Source of the DNA: Sedimentibacter acidaminivorans | Lineage (GTDB): Bacteria; Bacillota; Clostridia; Tissierellales; Sedimentibacteraceae | NCBI RefSeq assembly: GCF_017873955.1 | Contig: NZ_JAGGKS010000001.1 | Coordinates: 372,001 to 436,000, forward strand | Reading direction: 5' to 3' | DNA: 64,000 nt | In this document: positions 8,925-17,773 of the stretch, piece by piece | How the letters are laid out: each line of letters starts with the position of its first letter | Numbering within the stretch: the first letter of the stretch is position 1 | The notes under the pieces: model-generated | What the model was told of the DNA's origin: nothing | Seen by the model: only the letters and a program-made list of their open reading frames with translations | The model's database searches: none | Translations under genes and position numbers: made by a program

Positions 8925-10091
8925 CTATTTTACTGAATCCATAATTGCTTTTATTTCTTCAGTAGTTTTTCCAGCTGAAGTATCAACAACTATATCTCCA
9001 GAAATAATTTGTTGTTCAAACTCATCAATTTTTGTTCTGATATTTTCAGGAACCATTTCTTCATAATGAGCATCTTTTACTAACTCAACTCCACCTTCAG
9101 AAAATCCTAACTTTTCAACAGCACCATATTGAAGTTTTCCTTCCATGTCCATTTGAATAGCTCTGAATAATGAATTTCCAACATTTTTAAGTGCTGAAGT
9201 AGGAATGAATTCTGCTTTTTCTGGTAATAAAGCAGCTTGGTCTGAGTCAACTCCAATTGCATATCTTTTAGCATCTACTGCTGCATCTATTTGACCTAAT
9301 CCTGCTGAACCAGCAACATTGTATCCAACGTCTACACCATTTTGATATTGTACTAATGCAAGGTCTTTACCTGCTGCTGAATCATAAAAGTTTCCAACAA
9401 AAGCTATTGCAACTTTTATTTCAGGCTCAACATGTTTAGCTCCTTGGATATATCCAACTAAAAAGTCTTGGATTATTGAGTTTTCCATTCCACCTAAGAA
9501 ACCAATCATTTTATTTGATGGGTCTATCATTGGAAGATTTTCATCAGTAGTCATCATAGCAGCTGCTGCTCCAACTAAGAATGAAACTTCGTTTTGTTTG
9601 TACATTACATTATAAATATTATTAAAGTTTCCTGTATCGAACTCATTGAATGTTTCATCAAAGAATATAAATTTTTGATCTGGGAATTCTTGAGCTGCTG
9701 CAGAAAGTGCTTCATACATTTGCCAAGTTCCTATAATTATAACATCATATTCTCCAGTGTCACAGTAATCTAATAATGTAGGTTCCCATTTTGGCTCATC
9801 GGCAGCAGTAGCTCCCATTTGCTCAACTTTGAAATCAAATTTGTCAGCACCTAATTCATCTTTAAGTTTTTGAAGTCCTTCATTTGCTGAATCAAAGAAT
9901 GATTTGTCTCCTAATGTTCCATTTAACAAAAGTGCTGCCTTGTATGGCTTTGCATCAGCTGCAGGTGTTTCTGTAGCTGGAGTTTCTGTAGCAGGAGTTT
10001 CTGTAGATGGTGTTTCTGCAGGTTTTTGAGCACAAGCAGCCAAAGAGAAAATCATAACTACTACTAGTAATAGCGATAAAACTTTTTTCAT
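8925..10091 (-). CDS. BMP family nucleoside-binding lipoprotein
   Basis: Extracellular substrate-binding lipoprotein of the BmpA/PnrA family, which binds purine nucleosides and delivers them to the ABC transporter. A signal peptide (residues 1-19) ends in the lipobox SLAAC with the lipidated Cys at 20. A Thr/Pro/Glu/Ala linker of about 25 residues follows, holding three near-copies of TETPA. The BMP domain then begins YKAALLLNGTLGDKSFFDSA. The ribosome site AGGAGG is strong. It is followed by a hairpin and then the ATPase gene. Confidence 0.92.
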   Translation of the reverse strand: MKKVLSLLLVVVMIFSLAACAQKPAETPSTETPATETPATETPAADAKPYKAALLLNGTLGDKSFFDSANEGLQKLKDELGADKFDFKVEQMGATAADEPKWEPTLLDYCDTGEYDVIIIGTWQMYEALSAAAQEFPDQKFIFFDETFNEFDTGNFNNIYNVMYKQNEVSFLVGAAAAMMTTDENLPMIDPSNKMIGFLGGMENSIIQDFLVGYIQGAKHVEPEIKVAIAFVGNFYDSAAGKDLALVQYQNGVDVGYNVAGSAGLGQIDAAVDAKRYAIGVDSDQAALLPEKAEFIPTSALKNVGNSLFRAIQMDMEGKLQYGAVEKLGFSEGGVELVKDAHYEEMVPENIRTKIDEFEQQIISGDIVVDTSAGKTTEEIKAIMDSVK

Positions 10092-10102
10092 TTTTGTTCC
10101 TC

Positions 10103-11494
10103 CTAATTTTTTTTAGCATTCTTTATGTAATATAAAGTATCATCGACTAAATCTTCCAGATTAATTTCATCATAACCCCTCATATATGTTATGAGTTTGT
10201 CAAAAGCTGGATGAATGAGTCTTTTTGGAATGATACGCATTCCCTGTTGAATTCCTAGTACAGGCATAATCATACCTGCATTACAATCTGCGTCTATACC
10301 ACACATTGTTACAATATTTAGTGTTTTTTCATAGTCGCCTTCACCATACATAAGTGCTATAACTTCACAGCAAGCATTTGGATACGCATGTATCCAGTTA
10401 TATTTTATATATTTCTGTTCGCATTCTTCTAATGCATCATGCCAATCTTTATGTTTTAGACAGCTATCATATGCAAAGCGAACTACAGAATAATATTCAC
10501 TATCAGCTGGTATTAAATCTATTGATGATTTAACTATTTCTTTTATGTCACTTGACACAAAAGCCATAGAAATTAAAACTGCATTAAATATCTCACCTAA
10601 TATACCATTGTTGGCATGGGATACTTCTCCATCTTTCCAAGCTAGCTCTGCTGCAAGTAGTGGGTTTCCCGGCGCAACCATGCCGCATACTGCACCTCTC
10701 ATTTGTGCACCAATCCACTCATTGAAAGGATTGTTAAATTTAGCGCTTTCTGGTGGCATCAATCCAGCCCTAATATTTCTTAAAGCTATTTCTTCTGCTG
10801 ACCATCCACATGGAATTAAGCCAATCCACGATAAAGCGATATCTTTAGACGTCAAATTATAGCCTTTTTGCTTGAATGCATCAAGAAATGCAATTTCGAA
10901 GGTTATGTCATCATTATAAGTATTAGGTTCTCTTATATAATCTTTTACATCACCAAAGGCGTTATACAAATTTTTAGATGTATATCCTTCTACCATTGTT
11001 CCCATTGCTGCACCAATTAGTTGTGACATCCATGCAGCCTTTATTTGATCTTTAAATTTATCTGTATTTACATTAACTTCTACTGATTCTTTAAAAAATA
11101 CACTTTTTTTATATTCTTCAAAGCTATTGTATTGTTTAAATTTCCAATAATCAGATTCTTCATTTTTCTTTACATTTAAAAATGTATTTCTCATTTCAGC
11201 TGAAATTTTTTGTAACTCTATATTATCTCCCTCTGAATGAGCCTTTACTCCTCTTTCTAAAAGTTCATATCCATTCTCTACGATATATCCTCTATTTTCT
11301 AGTGCTTGTATTGATGCCACCATTATTTTTTCTGGTGCTCCAGACCCTGGCACATTGCTTGACCAATCTAAAGACAATTGAGCGTCATAGAAATCAGAAA
11401 CAGCTTTAAGAGAACTCCATCCTTGATCTTCACTGTTTAAAATTCTTGGTTTAGCATTTGAAAATATATCATATGCAATTTCCCATGCTTTCAT
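10103..11494 (-). CDS. ADP-ribosylglycohydrolase family protein in the nucleoside operon
   Basis: The C-terminal two thirds (from about residue 150) is an ADP-ribosylglycohydrolase/DraG-type fold. NDDITFEIAFLDAF and GIDADCNAG supply the Asp residues that bind the two metal ions. The first 150 residues are an extra domain I do not recognise. I start at the ATG at 11494 because GGAAAGGAAG precedes it; the frame is open to 11536. It sits between deoD and the binding-protein gene in a nucleoside uptake operon, so hydrolysis of a ribosyl bond in a nucleoside or nucleotide seems likelier than removal of ADP-ribose from protein. That is inference; its substrate is unknown. Confidence 0.8.
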   Translation of the reverse strand: MKAWEIAYDIFSNAKPRILNSEDQGWSSLKAVSDFYDAQLSLDWSSNVPGSGAPEKIMVASIQALENRGYIVENGYELLERGVKAHSEGDNIELQKISAEMRNTFLNVKKNEESDYWKFKQYNSFEEYKKSVFFKESVEVNVNTDKFKDQIKAAWMSQLIGAAMGTMVEGYTSKNLYNAFGDVKDYIREPNTYNDDITFEIAFLDAFKQKGYNLTSKDIALSWIGLIPCGWSAEEIALRNIRAGLMPPESAKFNNPFNEWIGAQMRGAVCGMVAPGNPLLAAELAWKDGEVSHANNGILGEIFNAVLISMAFVSSDIKEIVKSSIDLIPADSEYYSVVRFAYDSCLKHKDWHDALEECEQKYIKYNWIHAYPNACCEVIALMYGEGDYEKTLNIVTMCGIDADCNAGMIMPVLGIQQGMRIIPKRLIHPAFDKLITYMRGYDEINLEDLVDDTLYYIKNAKKN

Positions 11495-11541
11495 ATTTTC
11501 TTCCTTTCCGTTGTTAGTTTTCCTTTTTTGCAACAATGAGT

Positions 11542-12243
11542 TTATGCTAATTCCAAAGCAATTTTCATCATATCTTTAAACCCTTTTTCTCTTTGTTCTG
11601 GTGTGGTTTCTGATTGTCTTGCTATAGAATCAGATACTGTTAATATAGTAAGTGCATTAACTCCTGCTCTTGAAGCATTACAATATAGTGCGTAGCTTTC
11701 CATTTCAGCTGCAACAATACCCATCTTTGCCCATCTTTTCCAATCATCTGGACTGTCATGGTAAAACACATCTGATGTTACTATATTTCCAACTACTGTA
11801 TGTATACCATTTTCATCAGCAATCTTTTTAGCATTTGATAAAAGTTCCCATGATGCTGTCGCAGAAAAAGTACCAGGCAAATCATATTGATATGCAAAGT
11901 TAGTATCTGTGCTTGCTCCTATAGCCAATACTATATCAAACAACTTTAGATTTTCATCATATGCACCGCATGATCCTATACGAATTAAATTTTTAACTCC
12001 ATACATATGTATTAACTCATATGAGTATATTCCTATTGATGCACATCCCATTCCTGTGCCCATTACTGATACTCTTTTTCCATTGTAAGTACCTGTGTAT
12101 CCAAACATATTTCTTACTGCATTAAATTGCTCAACATCCTGCAAAAAATTTTCTGCAATAAATTTTGCTCTTAGTGGATCTCCAGGCAACAATACTGTTT
12201 CTGCTATATTTCCTTTAATTGCACTATTATGTGGTGTTGTCAT
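11542..12243 (-). CDS. deoD: Purine nucleoside phosphorylase, DeoD type
   Basis: Phosphorolyses purine (deoxy)nucleosides to base plus (deoxy)ribose 1-phosphate. Length (233 residues) and motifs fit the hexameric bacterial class: GDPLRAKFIAENFL, GTGMGCASIGIYSYEL, RIGSCGAY, AAEMESYALY and the catalytic Asp in TVSDSI. It is the first gene of the operon that ends with ribokinase, with ribosome site AAGGAG upstream of the ATG. A sigma-A promoter lies about 230 bp upstream, and the leader between them holds a long terminator-like structure. Confidence 0.93.
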   Translation of the reverse strand: MTTPHNSAIKGNIAETVLLPGDPLRAKFIAENFLQDVEQFNAVRNMFGYTGTYNGKRVSVMGTGMGCASIGIYSYELIHMYGVKNLIRIGSCGAYDENLKLFDIVLAIGASTDTNFAYQYDLPGTFSATASWELLSNAKKIADENGIHTVVGNIVTSDVFYHDSPDDWKRWAKMGIVAAEMESYALYCNASRAGVNALTILTVSDSIARQSETTPEQREKGFKDMMKIALELA

Positions 12244-12286
12244 ATTATATCTCCTTTATTTTTAGTTTTATCCTAAATATTTAGTT

Positions 12287-12391
12287 AAAAAAATCTATAC
12301 TCTCCTTGATAATTTTTCCTTATTAAAGCCATAATGTATAATTGTTTAATAATATAATATTCAGCAGGAAAACTTTCATCAAGTGTATAGA
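12287..12391 (-). promoter_or_regulatory. Structured attenuator-like leader of the nucleoside operon
   Basis: The deoD leader can fold into one long interrupted hairpin. The outer stem TCTATAC/GTATAGA (12385-12391 with 12294-12300) is followed directly by seven U. A second stem CTTGAT/ATCAAG, a third TTTTCC/GGAAAA and an inner TTTAATA/TATTAAA continue inward. The upstream segment TGATAAT can pair instead with ATTATCA inside the structure, a possible antiterminator. It does not show the purine-riboswitch core. A small reading frame at 12379-12402 enters the 5' arm. The ligand or mechanism is unknown. Confidence 0.55.
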
Positions 12392-12402
12392 TTATCATTC
12401 AT
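12379..12402 (-). CDS. Possible 7-codon leader peptide
   Basis: ATG AAT GAT AAT CTA TAC ACT TGA would encode MNDNLYT. AAAAGG lies about 10 nt upstream, and the codons run into the 5' arm of the terminator-like hairpin. The geometry resembles translation-coupled attenuation, but a reading frame this short can easily arise by chance in AT-rich DNA. Confidence 0.2.
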   Translation of the reverse strand: MNDNLYT

Positions 12403-12470
12403 TCTTCTATTACCTTTTCTAATGTTATAAATAGTGATATTTTTAGTATATTCATAGAAAATACATATAA

Positions 12471-12499
12471 ATTGTACTTCCATAATACCATTTTGTCAA
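12471..12499 (-). promoter_or_regulatory. Sigma-A promoter of the nucleoside salvage operon
   Basis: A consensus -35 TTGACA (12494-12499), exactly 17 bp and -10 TACAAT (12471-12476) face deoD. The predicted transcript starts near 12464, leaving an untranslated leader of about 220 nt. Confidence 0.85.
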
Positions 12500-12520
12500 T
12501 AGTTTGAATTAAATGTCACT

Positions 12521-13450
12521 TTATTTTTTTAATTTTTTATTACTAGGGCTTTTAAAATTTTTGCCCATCTTGTTATTATCTTTGCTATCGAAAATAGGTT
12601 TTTCTTTTTTATTTGATAGTTTTATACCATCTTTGGTAATTTCAACCATTCCTCTTTTCATTAGCCTACCTACTCCTTTTTTAAATGAACTTTTACTCAT
12701 ACCAAGCATTTCACTTATTTTAGCTGGGTTACTATTATCATTTAAAGGAAGTTGTCCTTTATTCTTTGCAAGCGCATTAAAAATTCTATCCCCATCCCTA
12801 TCTATCTGCAACTTTGGCGCATCCTTCAAGCTTAAGTCAAGTTTTCCATCTTCTTTAATATGACTTATTCTTACTTCAACATCATCTCCAGATCTCAAGG
12901 GTTTAAGTATTTCTCCCTCGTGTATCAAACCTAAATATTTTCCTTCTACAGCAACCATTGCTCCAAGTCCTCTTTTTAAACTAAATACAGTTCCCTTCAC
13001 AATGTCATTTACTTTATATGGTGAATCCGTTCTAAGAACTTTAAATAAGTTCATAGTAGCACACAATCTATCTGATTTGTCAACGTATAGACCAACCATG
13101 TATTCACCATTATTTCTAATTTCACCAATTTGTTCTTTATATGGTAGAAACAAATCTTTTTCTAACCCCCAGTTTAAAAAGGCTCCTATTTTAGATAATT
13201 CTACAACTTTTAAAAATCCTATTTCCCCTATTACTATCTTAGGTTTGTTTACTGTAGATATTACCCTATCATTTGAATCTCTGTACACAAAAACAGATAT
13301 TTTATCACCTATTTCTGTATTTTCAGGTACTTGTTTTTTTGGCAACAGTATTTTGTTTTCACCTTTTACATCTTCAGAGCTTTTTAAATAAACTCCAAAA
13401 TCCATCTTCTTAACTACTTCAAGTTCTTGTATTTCTCCAAGTTTAATCAT
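12521..13450 (-). CDS. cvfB: S1-domain RNA-binding protein, CvfB family
   Basis: A cytoplasmic RNA-binding protein of the CvfB/YitL family. N-terminal OB/S1-type modules (GEIQELEVVKKMDFGVYL, then VVELSKIGAFLNWGLEKDLFLP, then GTVFSLKRGLGAMVAVEGKYLGLIH) are followed by a winged helix (ISEMLGMSKSSFKKGVGRLMKRGMVEI) and a Lys/Asn-rich tail. In Staphylococcus CvfB affects virulence gene expression; its role here is not known. Start: ATG at 13450 with GGAAGG upstream; the frame is open to 13498 without a better site. It lies 50 nt after the glucose-6-phosphate isomerase gene. Confidence 0.85.
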   Translation of the reverse strand: MIKLGEIQELEVVKKMDFGVYLKSSEDVKGENKILLPKKQVPENTEIGDKISVFVYRDSNDRVISTVNKPKIVIGEIGFLKVVELSKIGAFLNWGLEKDLFLPYKEQIGEIRNNGEYMVGLYVDKSDRLCATMNLFKVLRTDSPYKVNDIVKGTVFSLKRGLGAMVAVEGKYLGLIHEGEILKPLRSGDDVEVRISHIKEDGKLDLSLKDAPKLQIDRDGDRIFNALAKNKGQLPLNDNSNPAKISEMLGMSKSSFKKGVGRLMKRGMVEITKDGIKLSNKKEKPIFDSKDNNKMGKNFKSPSNKKLKK

Positions 13451-13500
13451 TTTCTCACCTTCCTTTCTACAGACAAGGAGACTTCCCCTTGTTTTCATTG

Positions 13501-14781
13501 CTATTTTCCTAACAATCTAAACATGTTTTTCTTATAATTTTCAACTCCAGGCTGTGTAAATGGATCTATATTGTTAGTATACCCACTAATTGCACATGTC
13601 ATCATGAAAAAGTAAAAAAGTTTGCCTAAGTAAAATTCATTCATTTCTGGCACCTTTATTACTATGCCTGGTACTTTGCCTTCATTATGTGCCATAAATG
13701 TTCCTTCAAACGCCTTATCATTTATGTCATTAAATGTTCTTCCAGACAAATAATTTAATTTATCAAAGTCATTTGAGTCAGCAGGTACTACTATATCACC
13801 TTTGGGCTGTTCTGTCACTATAGTTGTTTCAAAAATTATTTTTTTACCTTCTTGAACAAATTGACCCATAGAATGTAAATCTGTAGTAAAGTTTAATGAT
13901 GCTGGAAATATTCCTTGTTCATTTTTACCTTCACTTTCACCAAACAACTGTTTCCACCATTCTGCTATTGATATAATTGATGGCTCATACCCTACAAGTA
14001 TTTCTACTTCCTTACCTTTTTTATTTAATATATTTCTTGCAGCCGCATACAAACAACAAATATTATTTTCAAAATCAGTAGTTTGATATTCATTCGATGC
14101 ATCCCTAAGCCCTTCTATAAACTTATCAGTATCAAGTCCTGCTGCAGCCATAGGCAAAAGCCCTACTGGTGTAATTACAGAATACCTTCCTCCAATATTA
14201 TCAGGTATTTTAAATGCTTTATAGCCATATAATTCAGAAAGACTCTTTAAAGCACCCTTTTTCTCATCAGTGACAACAAATATACGATTTTTTGATTGTT
14301 CTTTATACTTTTCGTCCATCATATCTCTTATTATTCTAAATACTAAAGCTGTTTCTAATGTAGTTCCAGATTTTGATACCACAATTATACATACTTTTTT
14401 AGTTTTAACAACTTCCAACAAATTTTTCAAATACGCTCCACTTAAGTTTTGACCAGCATAATAAACTTGTGGTTTACATAATTCATTGTGAAAATCCCCC
14501 CTTATAGCTTCTATGGAAGCTCTTGCCCCAAGGTATGATCCTCCTATGCCCAGTAGAATAATCGCGTCGCTATTATTTATAATATAACTAGCTGATGCTT
14601 TTATCTCTTCATATTCTACCTCATCATAGTTGTTCATGTAATCAACCCAACCTATCATATCGCTACTTATTCCACTACCATTCAAAAGAGTTTTTTGAGC
14701 CTCCATTATTTGTGGCTTCATGTTTTGCAATTCTTCATGTGTTACAAAGCTTCCTTTTAAATCAAGTGCAATTTTCTTCAC
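13501..14781 (-). CDS. pgi: Glucose-6-phosphate isomerase
   Basis: Interconverts glucose 6-phosphate and fructose 6-phosphate in glycolysis and gluconeogenesis. The 426-residue length fits the Gram-positive form. Visible motifs are LLGIGGSYLGARASIEAI, VVSKSGTTLETALVFR (phosphate-binding SIS-type loop), the GGRYSVITPVGLLP signature and the C-terminal TQPGVENYKKNMF with the active-site Lys. It lies next to yvcK, whose product is needed in other Firmicutes for growth on gluconeogenic carbon, and the two may be co-transcribed. Confidence 0.93.
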   Translation of the reverse strand: MKKIALDLKGSFVTHEELQNMKPQIMEAQKTLLNGSGISSDMIGWVDYMNNYDEVEYEEIKASASYIINNSDAIILLGIGGSYLGARASIEAIRGDFHNELCKPQVYYAGQNLSGAYLKNLLEVVKTKKVCIIVVSKSGTTLETALVFRIIRDMMDEKYKEQSKNRIFVVTDEKKGALKSLSELYGYKAFKIPDNIGGRYSVITPVGLLPMAAAGLDTDKFIEGLRDASNEYQTTDFENNICCLYAAARNILNKKGKEVEILVGYEPSIISIAEWWKQLFGESEGKNEQGIFPASLNFTTDLHSMGQFVQEGKKIIFETTIVTEQPKGDIVVPADSNDFDKLNYLSGRTFNDINDKAFEGTFMAHNEGKVPGIVIKVPEMNEFYLGKLFYFFMMTCAISGYTNNIDPFTQPGVENYKKNMFRLLGK

Positions 14782-14802
14782 TTAGATACCCCTCTCTTTA
14801 TT

Positions 14803-15897
14803 TTATATAATTTCTGCCATAAGTATAGCGTAATCATCTTTTTGCACATCACTATAAGATGAAAGTGACGATTTCAATTCCTTTAAAATACTATCTGAAC
14901 TATTAATTATTTTTATAAGTTTTTCAACACCAAATTCTTGTCCAAATATATCCCTCGCTTCAGTTATGCCATCGGTATAAAAAAACAATTTATCTCCTTC
15001 GTTTAATTTTACAGTTTTTATATCATACTCAACGCTATCAAATATATTACATATTGGATATCCTCTAGATTCAAGCATCTCTATCTCTTTTGTACCACTT
15101 CTCAAAAGAATTGGAATAGAATTATGCCCAGCATTTACAAATTGAAACTCATGAGTTATTTTATTGTATATTCCAAAGAAAACTGAAAAATATTTTTCTG
15201 TATCTAAATTAAGTGCTAAAAATGTTTTATGGAGGTCTGCAATTATTTGGTCTGCATTGTTCCTTCCTTTTGCTATTGTCCTAAGTGATTGTCTAACAAA
15301 TATGGTAAGAAGTGCTGCTGTCACTCCATGCCCTACTACATCACATATATAAATCCCTACATTATCAGAATCCATATTAAAAACATCGAAAAAATCACCG
15401 CTTAAAGATTCAGATGATTCATATAAATAATCTATATTAACGCTATTGTAAATTCCTTTTGGAGGTAGCATTCTCATTTGCATGTTTCTTGAAAATGCAA
15501 TATCTTCACTCATTTTTCTGTTCTTTTCGCTTATTTTTCGTGCTAACTCTTTTTCTACTGTCATGTCTCTAAAAACTTCAACAGAACCTATAATTTCATT
15601 TTTCTCGTTAATCATAGGTGATGATACAACCATATATGTTTTACCATTTAAATTTGTTTCTTTTCTATGAATGGTGCCATCTCTTAACGTTTTATTAGAT
15701 ATACAATTGTCACATTTTTTTCCAGTACAAAATACATCATAACACAGTTTCCCTACTATGCTATCTCCTAGGTCTTCCCTCATTTTCTTGTTAGCAAAAA
15801 AAACAATATTTCTTTTATCTATAACCCTAACCCAGTCAATCATACCATCAATTACGCTCAATTGGTATTCACTCATTATTTTGATTGATTGTTTCAC
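14803..15897 (-). CDS. PAS domain-containing PP2C (SpoIIE-type) serine phosphatase
   Basis: An N-terminal PAS domain (about residues 10-120) is followed by a short coiled linker and a SpoIIE/RsbU-type phosphatase domain with SGDFFDVF, CDVVGHGVTAAL, FFYTDGITEA and DDYAILM, the metal-binding Asp residues of the PP2C fold. Such proteins usually dephosphorylate an anti-sigma-factor antagonist. The PAS domain carries four closely spaced cysteines (CYDVFCTGKKCDNC), which may bind a metal or respond to redox state. I start at the GTG at 15897 (GGAG 8 nt upstream), so it overlaps yvcK by 29 nt. No partner anti-sigma factor is visible nearby. Confidence 0.8.
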   Translation of the reverse strand: MKQSIKIMSEYQLSVIDGMIDWVRVIDKRNIVFFANKKMREDLGDSIVGKLCYDVFCTGKKCDNCISNKTLRDGTIHRKETNLNGKTYMVVSSPMINEKNEIIGSVEVFRDMTVEKELARKISEKNRKMSEDIAFSRNMQMRMLPPKGIYNSVNIDYLYESSESLSGDFFDVFNMDSDNVGIYICDVVGHGVTAALLTIFVRQSLRTIAKGRNNADQIIADLHKTFLALNLDTEKYFSVFFGIYNKITHEFQFVNAGHNSIPILLRSGTKEIEMLESRGYPICNIFDSVEYDIKTVKLNEGDKLFFYTDGITEARDIFGQEFGVEKLIKIINSSDSILKELKSSLSSYSDVQKDDYAILMAEII

Positions 15898-16882
15898 ATA
15901 CACCACTCCTTCCTAAATTATTCTTTTCATTGACATAATTAAAAAGTACTTTACCTATTTTTTCTGCGTTATGTCTGATGTAATTTTTTCTTATATCTAT
16001 AAAGTTACTGCTTATTACTTTTATATTTATTTCTTCAAGCTTCTTTTTTTGGTCTTCATCAATTAAAACCTGTCTAGCTCCCTTATATTTATAATTCTGA
16101 ATAAGATCATCTGATATTAATTCGTCATTAGCTATTACATAATCTATTAAATTCCTAGAGCTATGTTTTATTATTGCATTAACATGGTCAACTACGTCAA
16201 AGTCATCTGTTTCACCTGGCTGTGTCATTACATTACAAATATAAAAAACAGTTGCCTTAGACTGAATTATTAGTTTTGGTATATCACTAACTAAAATATT
16301 GGGTATAACGCTTGTATATAAACTTCCTGGTCCCAAAATTATTATATCTGCATCATTTATATCATTTATGGTTTCGTCTAATGGTTTGCATATTTCCGGA
16401 ACCAATGTAACCTTATCAATATAACTATTTGACATACTCACATACTCAGGAATATCTTTTTCTCCTAAAATACAGTCGCCATTACTTAAATAAGCTTTAA
16501 GTTGAGTGTCTTGCAATGTCATTGGTAAAACTTTGCCGGAAAGTCTAAATATACTTCCAATTTCTTTAAGTGCATGTTCATAATCTCCAAATATTTCATA
16601 CATTGCAGCTATGAACAAATTTCCAAAGCTCTGCCCTGTTAAATAACCATCTTTAAACCTATGCTGTAACAATTTTATCATAGTAGGTTCAATGTCTGCT
16701 AGGGCTGTAATACAATTTCTCATATCCCCTGGTGGAAGCATACCTAAATCTTCCCTAAGAACTCCTGAACCACCTCCATTATCAGCTACAGTTACCACCG
16801 CGGAAATATCTTTTGTATATTTTTTAAGTCCTCTTATTAGTATAGAAAGACCCGTTCCCCCACCAAAAACTACTATTTTCAT
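15869..16882 (-). CDS. yvcK: YvcK/CofD-like protein (gluconeogenesis factor)
   Basis: A 338-residue UDP-sugar-binding protein of the YvcK family, related to CofD but without lactyl transferase activity. In Bacillus it is needed for normal cell shape and growth on gluconeogenic carbon. The N-terminal loop GGGTGLSILIRGLK, then TVADNGGGSGVLREDLGMLPPGDMRNC and IILGPGSLYTSVIPN, are the family marks. Start: ATG at 16882; a GTG at 16894 is less likely. It follows rapZ as usual, but the whiA gene that normally comes next is replaced by the PP2C gene. Confidence 0.9.
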   Translation of the reverse strand: MKIVVFGGGTGLSILIRGLKKYTKDISAVVTVADNGGGSGVLREDLGMLPPGDMRNCITALADIEPTMIKLLQHRFKDGYLTGQSFGNLFIAAMYEIFGDYEHALKEIGSIFRLSGKVLPMTLQDTQLKAYLSNGDCILGEKDIPEYVSMSNSYIDKVTLVPEICKPLDETINDINDADIIILGPGSLYTSVIPNILVSDIPKLIIQSKATVFYICNVMTQPGETDDFDVVDHVNAIIKHSSRNLIDYVIANDELISDDLIQNYKYKGARQVLIDEDQKKKLEEINIKVISSNFIDIRKNYIRHNAEKIGKVLFNYVNEKNNLGRSGVCETINQNNE

Positions 16883-16906
16883 AAACGTCCCCACTTTTCT
16901 TCTAAT

Positions 16907-17761
16907 TTACTTCATTGAATCTCTATGTGTCACTAGGACCCTGTAATTTTTTTCTTTTAAAAATTCTGATATTTTATTTGAAATTGTTACGGATCTATGC
17001 TTACCTCCAGTGCATCCTATAGATATTACTAAATTAGATTTTCCTTCTTTTACATAGAGGGGCATCAAAAATTCTAACATATCTAAAAGTTTTTCAACAA
17101 AAATAACACTTGTTTCAAATCCCATAACATATTCTTGAACTTTTATATCATTTCCTGTATAATACTTCAATTCTTCAATATAATATGGATTTGGTAAAAA
17201 TCTTACATCAAAAACTAAGTCCGAATCTTGTGGTATGCCATATTTGTATCCAAATGACATAACGGTAACACTTAAATTATGCGAAATCTTACCAATTAAA
17301 AATATGCTTAATATTTCTTCTTTCAATCTGCCTAGTTTCATATTTGAAGTATCAATTATATAATCTGACTTCTGTTTAACTTCCTTCAATAATATTCTTT
17401 CTTCTTGAATTCCATCTATTATCGTTCCAGTTGTACTAAGTGGATGAGGACGTCTCAACTCTTTGTACCTTTTTACTAACTCATCGTCTGAGGCATCCAA
17501 ATACAATATCCTATACTTTATGCCCTTATTTTTCAATATTTCCAAGCTGTTAAAAAGTTCTTTGAAAAAAAAGCCTCCCCTTATATCAGCAACTACAGCA
17601 ACCTTATTTACTTCTTTAGATGATCCCTTACATAATTCAGCAAAATTAGGCAAAAGTGCTGGAGGCATATTATCCATACAGTAGTAATTAATATCTTCCA
17701 AAACTTTAATAGCCTGACTTTTCCCAGCTCCAGACAAACCTGTTAAAATTACAAACTCCAT
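16907..17761 (-). CDS. rapZ: RNase adapter / nucleotide-binding protein RapZ
   Basis: A 284-residue P-loop protein of the RapZ/YvcJ family. Walker A is GLSGAGKSQA; CMDNMPPALLPN and the C-terminal GCTGGKHRSVTISN are diagnostic. In E. coli RapZ steers small-RNA decay in amino-sugar control; in Bacillus YvcJ binds and hydrolyses GTP. It begins 12 nt after the PHP gene stop and is followed by yvcK, a conserved order. Confidence 0.92.
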   Translation of the reverse strand: MEFVILTGLSGAGKSQAIKVLEDINYYCMDNMPPALLPNFAELCKGSSKEVNKVAVVADIRGGFFFKELFNSLEILKNKGIKYRILYLDASDDELVKRYKELRRPHPLSTTGTIIDGIQEERILLKEVKQKSDYIIDTSNMKLGRLKEEILSIFLIGKISHNLSVTVMSFGYKYGIPQDSDLVFDVRFLPNPYYIEELKYYTGNDIKVQEYVMGFETSVIFVEKLLDMLEFLMPLYVKEGKSNLVISIGCTGGKHRSVTISNKISEFLKEKNYRVLVTHRDSMK

Positions 17762-17773
17762 AATAACACTCCC

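Noticed and set aside
9961-10020. Repeat array in the BMP lipoprotein gene
   Set aside because: Three near-copies of the TETPA codons form a surface linker after the lipobox, which is common in such lipoproteins and not a separate element.
12244-12500. Purine or 2'-deoxyguanosine riboswitch in front of deoD
   Set aside because: The leader is structured, but the conserved junction and loop sequences of the purine class are absent on the transcribed strand, so I report only an unassigned attenuator.
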